A program made the position numbers and the translations under genes. 64,000 nt of DNA from Lacinutrix himadriensis (lineage in GTDB: Bacteria > Bacteroidota > Bacteroidia > Flavobacteriales > Flavobacteriaceae). Below are positions 36,881-46,341 of the stretch, one piece after another. Where the stretch lies: NCBI RefSeq assembly GCF_001418105.1, contig NZ_LIQI01000027.1, forward strand, positions 475,349 to 539,348, read 5' to 3'. The notes below the pieces were generated by a model. That model searched no databases. It was not told where the DNA came from and saw only the letters and a list, made by a program, of their open reading frames with translations. How positions within the stretch are numbered: position 1 is the first letter of the stretch; each line of letters begins with the position of its first letter.

Positions 36881-37963
36881 TTACATTTTTAGATATAAAG
36901 CTTTAAGCTTTTCTCTGGTAATTGTTTTTTTCCAATTTTTCCCAATAGCATTTTCCCAAAGCGGTTCTAAGCTTAATGCAACATCTATCATGATATCAAA
37001 CTCTTTGTCACTTAAATCTGCACAAATACCTTGAGGAATGGTAATGTTATGTTTTTCGCGCATGGCTTTGTACATGGCTACTCCTTCTGGATAATATTCT
37101 TCTAGATGTTCAAAAACGATACAGTTACCAACCCCATGTTTTACGCCTAATAAATAGCCTAAACCATAACTCATGGCATGTGCAACACCTACTTGAGAGT
37201 ATGCAATGCTCATTCCTCCATGCCAAGAAGCCATCATTAATTTATCTGCAGCATCTTCTTCACTTAATGTATCTTCTAGGAAAATTTCTTTACAAAGTTC
37301 TAACGCTTTTTCGCCATAACTTTGACTAAAGGCATTTAGGTACGTTCCTTTTAAAGATTCTATACAATGTACAAAACAGTCCATTCCTGTATAAAACCAT
37401 TGGTCTTTTGGTACGTCTTTAGTTAATTCTGGATCTAGTATCACTTGATCAAAAGGCGTGTAATCGCTATTGATTCCTAATTTTCTAACAGGTCCTGTTA
37501 AAATGGTAGTTCTTGAAACTTCTGCTCCTGTTCCTGAAATGGTAGGAATACCAACATGGTAAATTGCTGGGTTTTTAATTAAATCCCAACCTTGATAATC
37601 TTTAGATTCCCCTTTATTAGTTAACATTAAAGCTACTGCTTTTGCTAAATCTAAAACGGTTCCTCCTCCTATTCCAATAATTCCAGAAGGTCTTTCTTTA
37701 TAGTCTAGAATTATTTGTTCCACCAATGCATCTACTTGCGAAGTTTTTGGTTCTTCTTCTGCAGAGATGTACAATAATTTATCATCATAAGACAGTGGTA
37801 TTCTAGAGGTTAACCAAGATTTACCTTTAAATACGTCGTCTACTAAAAATATGAATGGCGCTTTAACGTTTTGTCGTTTAGGCGATAGAATTTCATTTAA
37901 CTGATTAAAACTTCCACGTCCGTAAACTACTCTGGACACCATTGGGTAATTTTTATAACTCAT
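36881..37963 (-). CDS. kdnB: Iron-containing alcohol dehydrogenase, probably 3-deoxy-manno-octulosonate 8-oxidase
   Basis: 360 aa, group III ADH fold. The NAD-binding loop is GIGGGTVLDLAKAVAL, the metal ligands lie in GMDCFVHCIES (Asp, His), GVAHAMSYGLG (His) and GVKHGVGNC (His). The N-terminus SRVVYGRGSFNQL fits KdnB, which oxidises the C8 hydroxyl of Kdo as the first step to 8-amino-Kdo. A kdsB gene 1.4 kb upstream supports this. The PLP aminotransferase KdnA is not in the window, so the assignment is good but not final. Confidence 0.82.
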   Translation of the reverse strand: MSYKNYPMVSRVVYGRGSFNQLNEILSPKRQNVKAPFIFLVDDVFKGKSWLTSRIPLSYDDKLLYISAEEEPKTSQVDALVEQIILDYKERPSGIIGIGGGTVLDLAKAVALMLTNKGESKDYQGWDLIKNPAIYHVGIPTISGTGAEVSRTTILTGPVRKLGINSDYTPFDQVILDPELTKDVPKDQWFYTGMDCFVHCIESLKGTYLNAFSQSYGEKALELCKEIFLEDTLSEEDAADKLMMASWHGGMSIAYSQVGVAHAMSYGLGYLLGVKHGVGNCIVFEHLEEYYPEGVAMYKAMREKHNITIPQGICADLSDKEFDIMIDVALSLEPLWENAIGKNWKKTITREKLKALYLKM

Positions 37964-38009
37964 TTATTATAATTGTTTAACAAAAATAGAAATACTATTG
38001 CTTTAATTC

Positions 38010-38627
38010 CTATTGATTTAAAAAATATTGAAACTTTTCAGAAAATAAACCAACATGATAGCCATCCACCAATGCGTGATTTACGGATATTGCTACATTC
38101 ATGCTTAAGGTATTTTTCTCTCTATTTACTTTACTAAATGCTATTTTAGGTACCGAATCTTTTTCTCCAAAAAACGGTTCTTTATGCCCTGAAAAATTCA
38201 CCCAAGGCAATGCCGAACAATGTATGCAATCTAATCCATTTCTTTCTGGAAACAAATTACTGGAGGATTGAATCCTTGTTTTTTCAGATTCTAAATGCTT
38301 TAAAAATACATCTAAATTCTCATCAAAATCGACAAATGAAAATCCGAAGGTTTTATCCTCTCTCATTATGGTTGGCGATGCATGAATAATATCATAAGCA
38401 ACTACTTCATTGTTAATAATTCGGTATTTCAAATTATCTACACTATTAATTGCTTGCATGCAAGCGTGTAAATATTTACCAAAAAAACTAATTTCATTCT
38501 CCTTAGAAAATTGATATGCTTTTGTAACATCCAACGGAATAGTAACCCCAAAATAAGGATCAAACATTTTATTAAAATGCTGAAACTGCTCTGCTCTATT
38601 CCATGTTTCTAAATTAATCTTTTTCAA
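38010..38627 (-). CDS. Chloramphenicol-acetyltransferase-like (CatA family) protein
   Basis: 205 aa. The catalytic His sits in the canonical VNHALVDGYHVG (HxxxDG) near the C-terminus; CIHCSALPWVNFSGHKEP and the N-terminal WNRAEQFQHF complete the trimeric CAT fold. Resistance is only one option; many chromosomal CAT-like proteins acylate other hydroxyls. Its place between kdnB and kdsB makes a sugar or envelope substrate possible. Confidence 0.85.
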   Translation of the reverse strand: MKKINLETWNRAEQFQHFNKMFDPYFGVTIPLDVTKAYQFSKENEISFFGKYLHACMQAINSVDNLKYRIINNEVVAYDIIHASPTIMREDKTFGFSFVDFDENLDVFLKHLESEKTRIQSSSNLFPERNGLDCIHCSALPWVNFSGHKEPFFGEKDSVPKIAFSKVNREKNTLSMNVAISVNHALVDGYHVGLFSEKFQYFLNQ

Positions 38628-38631
38628 ATTT

Positions 38632-39333
38632 CTATAATAGATTTAAAATTTCTTTTAAACTTTTTACGGTTCTATATGCTTTACCATTGGTTTCTTTTTC
38701 GGTTACTTGTTCATGAGCCCAAGTAGTATGAAAAGGAACGTGAATAGCCTTTGCTTGAATATTTACTAATGGTAATATATCGGATTTTAATGAGTTTCCA
38801 ATCATTAAAAATTCTGACGGATTGATATCTAAATGTTTTAATAATTTAGAATAATTTTCTTCTTTTTTATCGCTTAAGACTTCAATATGATGAAAATAAT
38901 CCAGTAAACCTGATTTTTCCAACTTTCGTTCTTGGTCTAATAAATCCCCTTTTGTGGCAACGATTAATTTAAATTTTCCAGATAAACCTTTTAGTGTTTC
39001 TTCTACGCCATCTAATAATTCTACTGGCTCCTTAAGCATTTGTTTCCCAATGTCTAAAATCTTTTCTATGGTTTTATTAGAAATGGTATAATTAGATAAT
39101 TCTAAAGCCATTTCTACCATAGATAAAACAAAACCTTTCACGCCATAACCATATAAAGGTAAATTCTTCATTTCCATTTTAAAGAGCTCTTGATCTACTT
39201 TATTAGCAGTTTCAAAACCTCCTAAAAGCTTGGCAAATTCTAATTCAGCATCCCGAAAATACGTTTCGTTTACCCAAAGCGTATCATCTGCATCAAAGCC
39301 TATTACTTTTATATTTTGGTATTCTGTATTCAA
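38632..39333 (-). CDS. HAD-superfamily hydrolase
   Basis: 233 aa. HAD motif I is GFDADDTLWVNET (nucleophile first Asp), motif II VATKGD, and motif IV FLMIGNSLKSD. The helical cap after motif I fits the phosphoglycolate-phosphatase-like subclass. It is not KdsC-like, which is shorter and lacks such a cap. The gene sits 4 bp upstream of the CAT-like gene in the same operon. Substrate unknown. Confidence 0.87.
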   Translation of the reverse strand: MNTEYQNIKVIGFDADDTLWVNETYFRDAELEFAKLLGGFETANKVDQELFKMEMKNLPLYGYGVKGFVLSMVEMALELSNYTISNKTIEKILDIGKQMLKEPVELLDGVEETLKGLSGKFKLIVATKGDLLDQERKLEKSGLLDYFHHIEVLSDKKEENYSKLLKHLDINPSEFLMIGNSLKSDILPLVNIQAKAIHVPFHTTWAHEQVTEKETNGKAYRTVKSLKEILNLL

Positions 39334-39365
39334 TTCTTTTACAAATTTTTAATTTGAATTTATAA

Positions 39366-39385
39366 GATTCCCTTTTTCAAGGGAA
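39366..39385. repeat. Palindrome between kdsB and the HAD gene
   Basis: ATTCCCTTTTTCAAGGGAAT, 33 bp before the HAD ATG on the minus strand. Same style as the leader palindromes at 15256, 24065 and 27485, though the spacing differs. Confidence 0.55.
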
Positions 39386-39393
39386 TGACTTCG

Positions 39394-40121
39394 TCATTTC
39401 CAGAGTTTTTTTGCTCTTTCTAAATCTTCAGGAGTATCAATTTCTACACCTTGCACATTGGTTTCTACCATTTTGATACGTTTTCCATATTCTAAATAGC
39501 GAATGCATTCAATTTTTTCTGAAGCTTCTAATGGTAACATTGGTAATCTATAAAAATCTAATAATGCTTCTTTTCTAAACGCATAAACCCCTTTGTGTTT
39601 GTAATACTTTGCGCCAACATCTGTTGCTCTTGGAAACGGAATTGGGCTTCGTGAAAAATACAAAGCAAAGTTGTTTTGATCTACGATTACTTTTACTGTA
39701 TTGGAATTTTTAATTTCTTCGTCGTCGGTAATATGTACCATTAAAGATGCTAAATCGACTTGTTTTCTGTATCTTCTTTAAAAACTTGGATTAACTTTTT
39801 TAAGGAAGCTACTTCGGTAAATGGTTCATCTCCTTGCACATTTACAACAATATCTATATCTAGATTCTCTACAGCTTCGGCAATTCTATCACTTCCACAT
39901 TCATGTTCTTTGATGCTCATGATTGCTTTACCTCCATGACTTGTAATTTCTTTAAAGATAATTTCGCTATCGGTTACCACAAAAACATCATCAAATAGAT
40001 TGGTTGCCTTTGTCGCTTCGTAGGTACGAAGAATAACTGTTTTACCATTAAGGTCTTGCATGAGCTTACCTGGAAAACGAGAAGCACTATAACGTGCAGG
40101 AATCATGGAAATTATTTTCAT
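39394..40121 (-). pseudogene. kdsB: 3-deoxy-manno-octulosonate (or 8-amino-Kdo) cytidylyltransferase, frameshifted
   Basis: The first part (40121 down to the TAG at 39750) starts [19 protein letters not shown], the CMP-Kdo synthetase signature, and includes [10 protein letters not shown]. The second part (from 39741) holds [22 protein letters not shown] and [19 protein letters not shown]. Restoring one A in the run at ~39759-39764 rejoins them as [21 protein letters not shown], giving the usual ~242 aa. It activates Kdo (or Kdo8N) with CTP for lipid A core assembly, normally needed for viability, so an assembly indel is likely. The upstream TTG reading to 40202 is rejected. Confidence 0.88.
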
Positions 40122-40262
40122 ATATGCTATTAATGTTCTTACAAAAATATAACTTTTTAAATTGAAATAAAGATTTTTTGAAACCAAATATACTCCTGAC
40201 AAAGCTTTAGAAATATTTAATTGCTTTTCGTTTTATATTAAAAATCGAAAATCTGTATTTTA

Positions 40263-40281
40263 GATTCCGCATTCGCGAGAA
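40263..40281. repeat. Palindrome upstream of kdsB
   Basis: ATTCCGCATTCGCGAGAAT, an imperfect relative of the leader palindromes, in the 210-bp gap between DUF4126 and kdsB. Confidence 0.45.
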
Positions 40282-40333
40282 TGACAATTTTAATAGAAAT
40301 CTCAAGGCTATACCTAGAGAAATATTTTTTTGA

Positions 40334-40906
40334 TTATGCCTTACTAGATTTAAACTTTTTATAAAGTCTGAAAATAATAAACAGTACTATTACAACCAGA
40401 ACAACAGCTAAAACAGGAAGAAATACAGAGATAATAGACATTACAATTGCGGTTCCTGTTTCTAAAGTAGAGATTACAGGATTTGCTAAACCTGCGGTTG
40501 TGGTTGTAGATGCTAATCGCGTAACACTGGAAGTTCCTGCTACTGCAGCTGCTGTTCCTCCTCCAGCAATGATTGCTAGAGCCCAAGTGATTACCGGACT
40601 TAAATCTACAACTGTAGAAACCATTACTGCCGTTCCTGCAATTGCTGCTAAAGGCACTGCAATAGTGTCTAATACATTATCTACAAACGGAATGTAATAG
40701 GCAAATATTTCAACAATAGTAGCAACACCAAGTGTTACCACAGCTGTTAAACTACCAATCCACAGCCATGAATCATTAAGTTCCCAAACATTAAAATGTG
40801 CTGCAAGACTTAATGCAAATAATGGCACAAAGACGCGAAAACCAACAGATGCCGCGAGTCCGATTCCTAAAAAAATACTTAATATAGCTTCTGGTGTCAT
40901 TCCCAT
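40334..40906 (-). CDS. DUF4126 membrane protein
   Basis: 190 aa with about five hydrophobic helices. The start ILSIFLGIGLAASVGFRVF, then PFVDNVLDTIAVPLAAIAG and the glycine/alanine-rich IIAGGGTAAAVAGTSSVTR are typical of DUF4126. Ends in a basic cytoplasmic tail. Function unknown. An ATG two codons later is an alternative start. Confidence 0.83.
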   Translation of the reverse strand: MGMTPEAILSIFLGIGLAASVGFRVFVPLFALSLAAHFNVWELNDSWLWIGSLTAVVTLGVATIVEIFAYYIPFVDNVLDTIAVPLAAIAGTAVMVSTVVDLSPVITWALAIIAGGGTAAAVAGTSSVTRLASTTTTAGLANPVISTLETGTAIVMSIISVFLPVLAVVLVVIVLFIIFRLYKKFKSSKA

Positions 40907-40965
40907 CTGTCCCTTTGTGACATCTTCCCAAAGGGAAGAAATCTTATTTTTAAAATATGTTTACG

Positions 40966-42396
40966 TTATTGCTTTTCTACAAAAAACTCCTCTTTAAAAC
41001 CAATAAGGTACAATTTTTCTTTGGCTCTTGTAACTGCTGTGTATAGCCAACGTAAGTAATCTCTATCGATGCCATTTGGTAGATATGGTTGTTCTACAAA
41101 AACGGTATTCCATTGTCCACCTTGCGATTTATGACAAGTAATGGCATACGAGAATTTTACTTGTAAAGCGTTAAAGTGTTTGTTTCCTTTAATCTTTAAA
41201 AACTTTTTATAATTACTGGTTTCGTCTTCAAAATCTTTTTGCACTTCTTGGTATAATCGGTTGGAATCTTCATAGGCTAAAGAAGGCGTTTCGGCAGAAA
41301 TAGTATCTAAAAGTAAGACGGTTTCAAAAGGAATCATATTCGGATAATCTACCATACGAATTTTTACTTCCGCGAAGCGAAAACCATATAATTCTTGAAT
41401 AGAGAATATTTCTAACACTTCAATAATATCACCATTTGCAATAAAACCAGCTTCGGTTGTTGGTTTAAGCCAGAAGTAATTATTTTTAACCACCATCAAA
41501 TAATCTCCTGCAGAAAGTTCATTTTCATTAAATAAAATGCGCTCTCTAATTTGCTGATTATACATATTTGCACGTTTGTTACTTCTAACAATAATGGCAG
41601 TTTCTTCGTTTCCAAGGTTGCTATACGAATCGTTTATAGCATCCATAATTTCGTAACCATCCACAAGACGCACAATATCTGTAAAGGCTTTTAAATCAAA
41701 TTTAAATGTTTCGGCAAAAGAACTCGCAATAGCTTCTCTTAAAATGGTCGCATTCTCTAAGATTCCAGAATCTTGTCCTTGACGCACAACTTCGTCTAAC
41801 TCCATTCTAGTGACATCTTTATCATAGTTTAGTGTTAACGTATTTTCGTCTAAGGCTGGGCTTAAATCTAATTTTACAGGAGGTAATTGTGCCGTATCTC
41901 CAATTAATAATAATTTACAATTATGTCCAGAATATACGTATTTCATTAAATCGTCTAACAAAGAACCATTTTCAAAGAGTTTAGAATCTCCTGGAGTATC
42001 TGGAATCATAGAAGCTTCATCGACAATAAAAATGGTGTTTTTATGCTTATTAGGTTGTAAAACAAAATTGACACCTCCCCCTTTATTCTTTTTGGGGAAA
42101 TATATTTTTTTATGAATAGTAAATGCTGTTTTTTTAGAATAACCAGAGATCACTTTTGCAGCTCTACCAGTTGGTGCCATTAGCACAGCACTTTTTTTAG
42201 CTTGCCACAAATGGGTAACAATAGTACCAATAATAGTAGTTTTTCCTGTACCTGCATATCCTTTTAATAAATAAAGCGCATTGGGTCTATCCGAAAAAAT
42301 AAACTCAGAAAGTTGCAATAAAACAATATCTTGTTTTGGTGTTGGTTTAAACGGAAACTGTTGTTTTATAAGGGAATAAAATTGGGATGCGTTCAT
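40966..42396 (-). CDS. RecD/UvrD-like superfamily 1 helicase
   Basis: 476 aa. Walker A GYAGTGKT at 46-53, Walker B IFIVDEASMI, motif III GDTAQLPPVKL, and the C-terminal UvrD_C_2 motifs TCHKSQGGQW and LYTAVTRAKEKLYLIG. This short RecD2-like form without N-terminal RecBC partners is common in Bacteroidota and probably acts as a 5'-3' DNA helicase in repair. Separated from DUF4126 by 59 bp. Confidence 0.88.
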   Translation of the reverse strand: MNASQFYSLIKQQFPFKPTPKQDIVLLQLSEFIFSDRPNALYLLKGYAGTGKTTIIGTIVTHLWQAKKSAVLMAPTGRAAKVISGYSKKTAFTIHKKIYFPKKNKGGGVNFVLQPNKHKNTIFIVDEASMIPDTPGDSKLFENGSLLDDLMKYVYSGHNCKLLLIGDTAQLPPVKLDLSPALDENTLTLNYDKDVTRMELDEVVRQGQDSGILENATILREAIASSFAETFKFDLKAFTDIVRLVDGYEIMDAINDSYSNLGNEETAIIVRSNKRANMYNQQIRERILFNENELSAGDYLMVVKNNYFWLKPTTEAGFIANGDIIEVLEIFSIQELYGFRFAEVKIRMVDYPNMIPFETVLLLDTISAETPSLAYEDSNRLYQEVQKDFEDETSNYKKFLKIKGNKHFNALQVKFSYAITCHKSQGGQWNTVFVEQPYLPNGIDRDYLRWLYTAVTRAKEKLYLIGFKEEFFVEKQ

Positions 42397-42521
42397 TAAT
42401 TGTGGCTGTGAGATAAAATTTCATCAAATATAGTGATGATTTTTATGCTGTTTGGTTTTAACGATTAAAAAAAAATTGTAGATTTGCGAAAGACCTTTAA
42501 TAAAATTTAATTAATCATACT

Positions 42522-43259
42522 ATGAAATTAATACTAATTGCAATTGCAGTAATTCTTGTAACTATTGGTTTGGTTTGGCTTATTGACAAGTTCATTCCAT
42601 CTAAGTTAAGACCAGTTTTAATGATCGCTCTTTGGGCTTTAATCGCCTTTTTAGGATACCAAACATTTAATTCTATCTATGAGCCTATTAAATTTAATAA
42701 AGTAAAAGAAAAGCGTTACGCTGCTGTTATTGAAAAAATGGTAGATGTTAGAGATGCGCAATTAGCACACAGACAAGTTATTGGTAATTTTGCTCCTAAC
42801 TTTGAAAACTTAATCAAATTTATTGATACTGCAAAGTTTACTATTACACAACGTAGAATTGAAACGGTTCTAGATGAAGAAAGAACGAAACTTTTTGGTG
42901 GTGTTGAAACGATGAAAGATATTACTGTAATTGATACATTAGGATATGTTTCTGTTAAAGATTCTTTATTTAAGAATTCAGATAGATATAAAACTATGAT
43001 GAATGTTCCAAGTATTGAAGGTGCCAAAATAGAAATGAAAGCTGGTGTACTTGGTGAAGAAGGAGAAAATAAGATTCCTGTTTTTGAAGCAAAACTATTA
43101 AAGAAAGTAATTTTAGCAGATCAAAATAAAGATTTATTAGCACAAGAAAACGAAACAATTTCTGTGGACGGTGTTAATGGAGATGCAATTAGAGTTGGAT
43201 CTTTAGAAGAAATAAATACTAGTGGTAACTGGCCAAAAACTTATGGCGACAGCGAATAA
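42522..43259 (+). CDS. Conserved membrane-anchored hypothetical protein
   Basis: 245 aa. Two N-terminal hydrophobic segments (LILIAIAVILVTIGLVWLI and VLMIALWALIAFLGYQTF) precede a soluble, probably periplasmic, domain with IEKMVDVRDAQLAHRQVIG and SVKDSLFKNSDRY. A similar protein often precedes DUF3822/rsmD in flavobacteria (from memory). Its end overlaps the DUF3822 start by 17 bp. Function unknown. Confidence 0.72.
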   Translation: MKLILIAIAVILVTIGLVWLIDKFIPSKLRPVLMIALWALIAFLGYQTFNSIYEPIKFNKVKEKRYAAVIEKMVDVRDAQLAHRQVIGNFAPNFENLIKFIDTAKFTITQRRIETVLDEERTKLFGGVETMKDITVIDTLGYVSVKDSLFKNSDRYKTMMNVPSIEGAKIEMKAGVLGEEGENKIPVFEAKLLKKVILADQNKDLLAQENETISVDGVNGDAIRVGSLEEINTSGNWPKTYGDSE

Positions 43260-44064
43260 TAAAACAACCATACTAATTAACCAAGAATTGTCCATTCAAA
43301 TAAGTTTGAATGGACTTTCTTTTTGTATACTTCAACCAGATACAAATACCATTTGTTATTTAAAACATTTTGCTTTTAATCAAAAACAAACACCATTTCA
43401 AGTATTAGACGATTTAAAGAAAATATTTAAAACGACAGAGGCGCTACAAACCAATTTTAGCACCATACACGTTACTTATATTAATGATCTCTCTACACTG
43501 GTACCAAAACCTTTATTTAAGGAAGATGCTATTGCAGACTACTTAAAATTCAATTCTAAGATTTTGCAATCCGATTTTATTGCACATGATATTCTTGAAA
43601 TAAATGATAGTGTAAATGTTTATGTACCCTACATGAATATTAATAATTATTTATACGAAAGGTTTGGAACCTTTGCATACAAGCATTTTTCAACTATTCT
43701 ATTGGAAGAAATCCTACAGACTGAAAAACATGCACAAGATGAAAAAATGTATGTACATGTACTTACCAATCACTTTGAAATTATAGTCACCAATAAAGGG
43801 AAATTAACACTTTACAATACGTTTACTTTTACAACAAAAGAAGATTTCATATATTACATTCTCTTTACTGCAGAACAATTACAACTCAATCCAGAAACCA
43901 TAACACTGGTGCTTTTAGGAGATATTTTTGCAGAAGATGAATTATACAATATGGTATATAAGTATATACGACATATACAATTTGGAAAACCAAATACCAA
44001 TTACCTACTAGAAGTAGAACAACAAACAATACATTCTAATTATATTTTAAAGCATAGCTTTTAA
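43243..44064 (+). CDS. DUF3822 family protein
   Basis: 273 aa from the ATG at 43243; a GTG at 43222 is in frame but overlaps the previous gene further. The layout (SLNGLSFCILQPDTNTICYL, then VYVPYMNINNYLYERFG and a final HIQFGKPN) is that of DUF3822, an actin-like/ASKHA-flavoured Bacteroidota family of unknown role. The stop codon overlaps the rsmD ATG by one base, so translation is coupled. Confidence 0.82.
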   Translation: MATANNKTTILINQELSIQISLNGLSFCILQPDTNTICYLKHFAFNQKQTPFQVLDDLKKIFKTTEALQTNFSTIHVTYINDLSTLVPKPLFKEDAIADYLKFNSKILQSDFIAHDILEINDSVNVYVPYMNINNYLYERFGTFAYKHFSTILLEEILQTEKHAQDEKMYVHVLTNHFEIIVTNKGKLTLYNTFTFTTKEDFIYYILFTAEQLQLNPETITLVLLGDIFAEDELYNMVYKYIRHIQFGKPNTNYLLEVEQQTIHSNYILKHSF

Positions 44065-44612
44065 TGCGAATAATCTCAGGAACATACAAAGGCAGAAGAA
44101 TAACTGCACCAAAAAAATTACCCATTAGACCAACAACAGATATGGCTAAGGAATCTCTATTTAACATCTTAAATAACCAGTATTATTTTGATGCGGTATC
44201 GGTATTAGATTTATTTAGCGGAAGCGGAAATATTAGCTATGAATTTGCCTCTAGAGGGACCACAGAAATTACTAGTGTAGATGCTCATTTTGGTTGTATT
44301 AAGTTTATAAACGAAACTGCTGAAGCTTTTAACATGCAAATACAAACCATAAAAAGTGATGTATTTACTTATTTAGCTAAAACAACCACAAAACATACTA
44401 TTATTTTTGCCGATCCTCCTTATGACTTTCCAGTTGAAAAATTTTCTAAAATACCAGAATTAATTTTTCAAAATAACTTGTTAGAAGAAGATGGAGTATT
44501 AATTATAGAACACTCTAAACATACAGACATTTCTCAATTAGAAAACTACTCGCATTCTAAAAGTTATGGTGGTAATATGTTTAGTTTTTTTGAAGTTTCC
44601 AATAAGGAGTAA
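44064..44612 (+). CDS. rsmD: 16S rRNA (guanine(966)-N(2))-methyltransferase
   Basis: 182 aa. N-terminal MRIISGTYKGRRITAPK, SAM-binding VLDLFSGSGNISYE at ~47-60, and the catalytic DPPY in FADPPYDFP. It methylates N2 of G966 in 16S rRNA. Its start is coupled to DUF3822 (TAATG overlap), a pairing that recurs in Bacteroidota. Confidence 0.95.
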   Translation: MRIISGTYKGRRITAPKKLPIRPTTDMAKESLFNILNNQYYFDAVSVLDLFSGSGNISYEFASRGTTEITSVDAHFGCIKFINETAEAFNMQIQTIKSDVFTYLAKTTTKHTIIFADPPYDFPVEKFSKIPELIFQNNLLEEDGVLIIEHSKHTDISQLENYSHSKSYGGNMFSFFEVSNKE

Positions 44613-44723
44613 GATTCTTTCGTAATCGTATTCGCACGTAAAAACACTGAAAATCAATAGCTTATGTTTATATTATTAGCCTTTTTACTATCTTGTAGTT
44701 GCTAATAATCAAAAACATAAATT

Positions 44724-45251
44724 ATGAAAACCTTAAAACTTTCACTACTCTTATTATGCCTTGTAATAAGTAGTCAACTTTCCTTTTCACAAGGCGATTC
44801 CCCAAGATATAAAGATCTCGTTGTAGAGAATCCAGAAGCTGAAAAAGATATAGAAGTGGTAAGCGCCTATGTTAATGCTTTAGTTAATAATAAAATGCTA
44901 GAAGCAGAAAACTTATTATCCGAAAAATATATTGGATATGGGCCTGGTCCTAACGACTCTATTTCAAAACAAGGAACAATTAAAGCATGGACAGAAACGC
45001 ACCAAGTACGTAGCAATGAAAAAGTAGGCTTTGTATCCCAAACCTTTAGAGTTCTGCAAGGCGATTTACAAGGCGATTGGATTTCACAATGGGGAACTTA
45101 CAGTTTTACTCAAAACGGAAAACACGTGGAGCTTCCCTATCAATTAACAGCACGAGTAAGCGACGGAAAAATAAACAGAAGCAGAATATATTTTGATAAT
45201 CTATCCATTGCTAAATCATTAGGATATAAAGTAATTCCTCCCAAGGAATAA
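44724..45251 (+). CDS. Exported SnoaL/NTF2-like protein
   Basis: 175 aa. Signal peptide 1-23 (ending SQLSFSQ). The mature part has the NTF2-like pattern: VVSAYVNALVNNKMLEAENLLSEKYIGYGPGPND, an aromatic-rich sheet and LPYQLTARVSDGKINRSRIYFD. Such folds bind small ligands or act as small hydrolases/isomerases; no active site can be named. Confidence 0.75.
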   Translation: MKTLKLSLLLLCLVISSQLSFSQGDSPRYKDLVVENPEAEKDIEVVSAYVNALVNNKMLEAENLLSEKYIGYGPGPNDSISKQGTIKAWTETHQVRSNEKVGFVSQTFRVLQGDLQGDWISQWGTYSFTQNGKHVELPYQLTARVSDGKINRSRIYFDNLSIAKSLGYKVIPPKE

Positions 45252-45273
45252 TTGATTTTATAGCAAAAAAACA

Positions 45274-45299
45274 ATGCCCTTTACTCACGTAAAGGGCAT
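45274..45299 (-). terminator. Terminator of the RNase P RNA gene
   Basis: ATGCCCTTTAC / GTAAAGGGCAT stem; on the minus strand it is followed by a T-run (the A7 at 45264-45270). It may also end the NTF2-like gene on the plus strand. Confidence 0.8.
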
Positions 45300-45307
45300 G
45301 TTTGATT

Positions 45308-45624
45308 AAGTAAATCTATAAGCCGGATTTTGTTTCCCAATACATCGAGATCCTTATCATTTATCTACGTGTATTGTTACCAATACACTTTAGCTGCCTA
45401 CCCTCTAACATCGCGCGTGTACGCTCAAACATTAGTTTACATGACATTGCACCACAAAGAGTTTACCTGGTTTCACTACAGCATTACCTGTACATACTTT
45501 CTGTTGCACTTTTCCTAGCCTCACGACTGGTGGCTGTTAACCACTTTGTTACACTATGGTGTCCGGACTTTCCTCCATCTGGATTGCTCCAAATAGCGAT
45601 AAGGCGAAATACTTGCTGCAAAAT
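45308..45624 (-). ncRNA. rnpB: RNase P RNA
   Basis: Read on the minus strand, it has GGAGGAAAGTCCGGAC near the 5' end (conserved region I, half of the P4 helix), AGTCGTGAGGC, ACAGAAAGTAT, GAAACCAGGTAAACTC and the 3' AATCCGGCTTATAG (conserved region V, other half of P4). These are the bacterial type A RNase P landmarks. It is the catalytic RNA that removes tRNA 5' leaders. Apparent ORFs here are chance. Ends are approximate to a few bases. Confidence 0.95.
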
Positions 45625-45805
45625 TACAACAAACAATTTTATGTTTTTCAAGGAAAAGGTTTTTTATTTTGGAAGTTTTTCTATGTATCCATATTACTAA
45701 AATTAGGTAGTACCATCTTGTAATTTACTGGGTGTAAACTTGGATTTTAATCTTCATATTAGAAATGCTATAAGTAAGATAATTCTAACTAAAAGTAAAG
45801 TTTAC

Positions 45806-45836
45806 TTGACTAATAGTATTATATTTTTTACATTTG
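45806..45836 (+). promoter_or_regulatory. Promoter of the membrane protein / XRE pair
   Basis: TTG at 45806-45808, 20 bp spacer, TACATTTG at 45829-45836: a close match to the Bacteroidota sigma-A consensus, 23 bp upstream of the ATG. Confidence 0.65.
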
Positions 45837-45858
45837 TAAGGAATTCAATCCGAATATT

Positions 45859-46341
45859 ATGAAAATAAATTATTTGTTTCCGAATAAGTTCAAGAAAATT
45901 GGTTGGCTTATCCTTATTCCTTCCGCTATTATTGGTTTAATAACGCTTATTTATGAGTATGAACCTTCCTTTTTAGACTTTAATGTTCCTGCAATTTTTG
46001 TTAATGAAATTTCATTTACAGATAGTAAACGACTTTTTGGAATGGTAAACAACAATATCCTTAATGAGATTCTTGGAATTTTAATTATTGTTAGTTCCTT
46101 ATTTGTCGCTTTTTCTAAAGAAAAATCGGAAGACGAATATATCTCCAAAATAAGATTAGAGTCTTTAGTTTGGGCAGTGTATGTTAATTATGTAATTCTT
46201 CTACTTTCATTTATATTTATTTTCGACTTTTCCTTTTTATGGGTTATGATATTCAATATGTTCACTGTTTTATTATTTTTCATAATCCGATTTAATTGGC
46301 AAATTTCTAAACTTAAAAAGTCAGCTCATTATGAAGAATAG
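45859..46341 (+). CDS. Four-helix membrane protein paired with an XRE regulator
   Basis: 160 aa with about four transmembrane segments (IGWLILIPSAIIGLITLI, ILGILIIVSSLFVAF, and two at ~105-150) and a basic C-terminus. No enzyme motif. It overlaps the next ORF, a small XRE repressor, by 11 bp; such membrane-protein/XRE couples are common in Bacteroidota and Firmicutes and may be self-regulating. Confidence 0.72.
   Translation: MKINYLFPNKFKKIGWLILIPSAIIGLITLIYEYEPSFLDFNVPAIFVNEISFTDSKRLFGMVNNNILNEILGILIIVSSLFVAFSKEKSEDEYISKIRLESLVWAVYVNYVILLLSFIFIFDFSFLWVMIFNMFTVLLFFIIRFNWQISKLKKSAHYEE

Noticed and set aside
45330..45700. Two overlapping ORFs of 62 and 108 aa on the plus strand
   Set aside because: They lie on the opposite strand of the RNase P RNA; the conserved RNA core explains the sequence.
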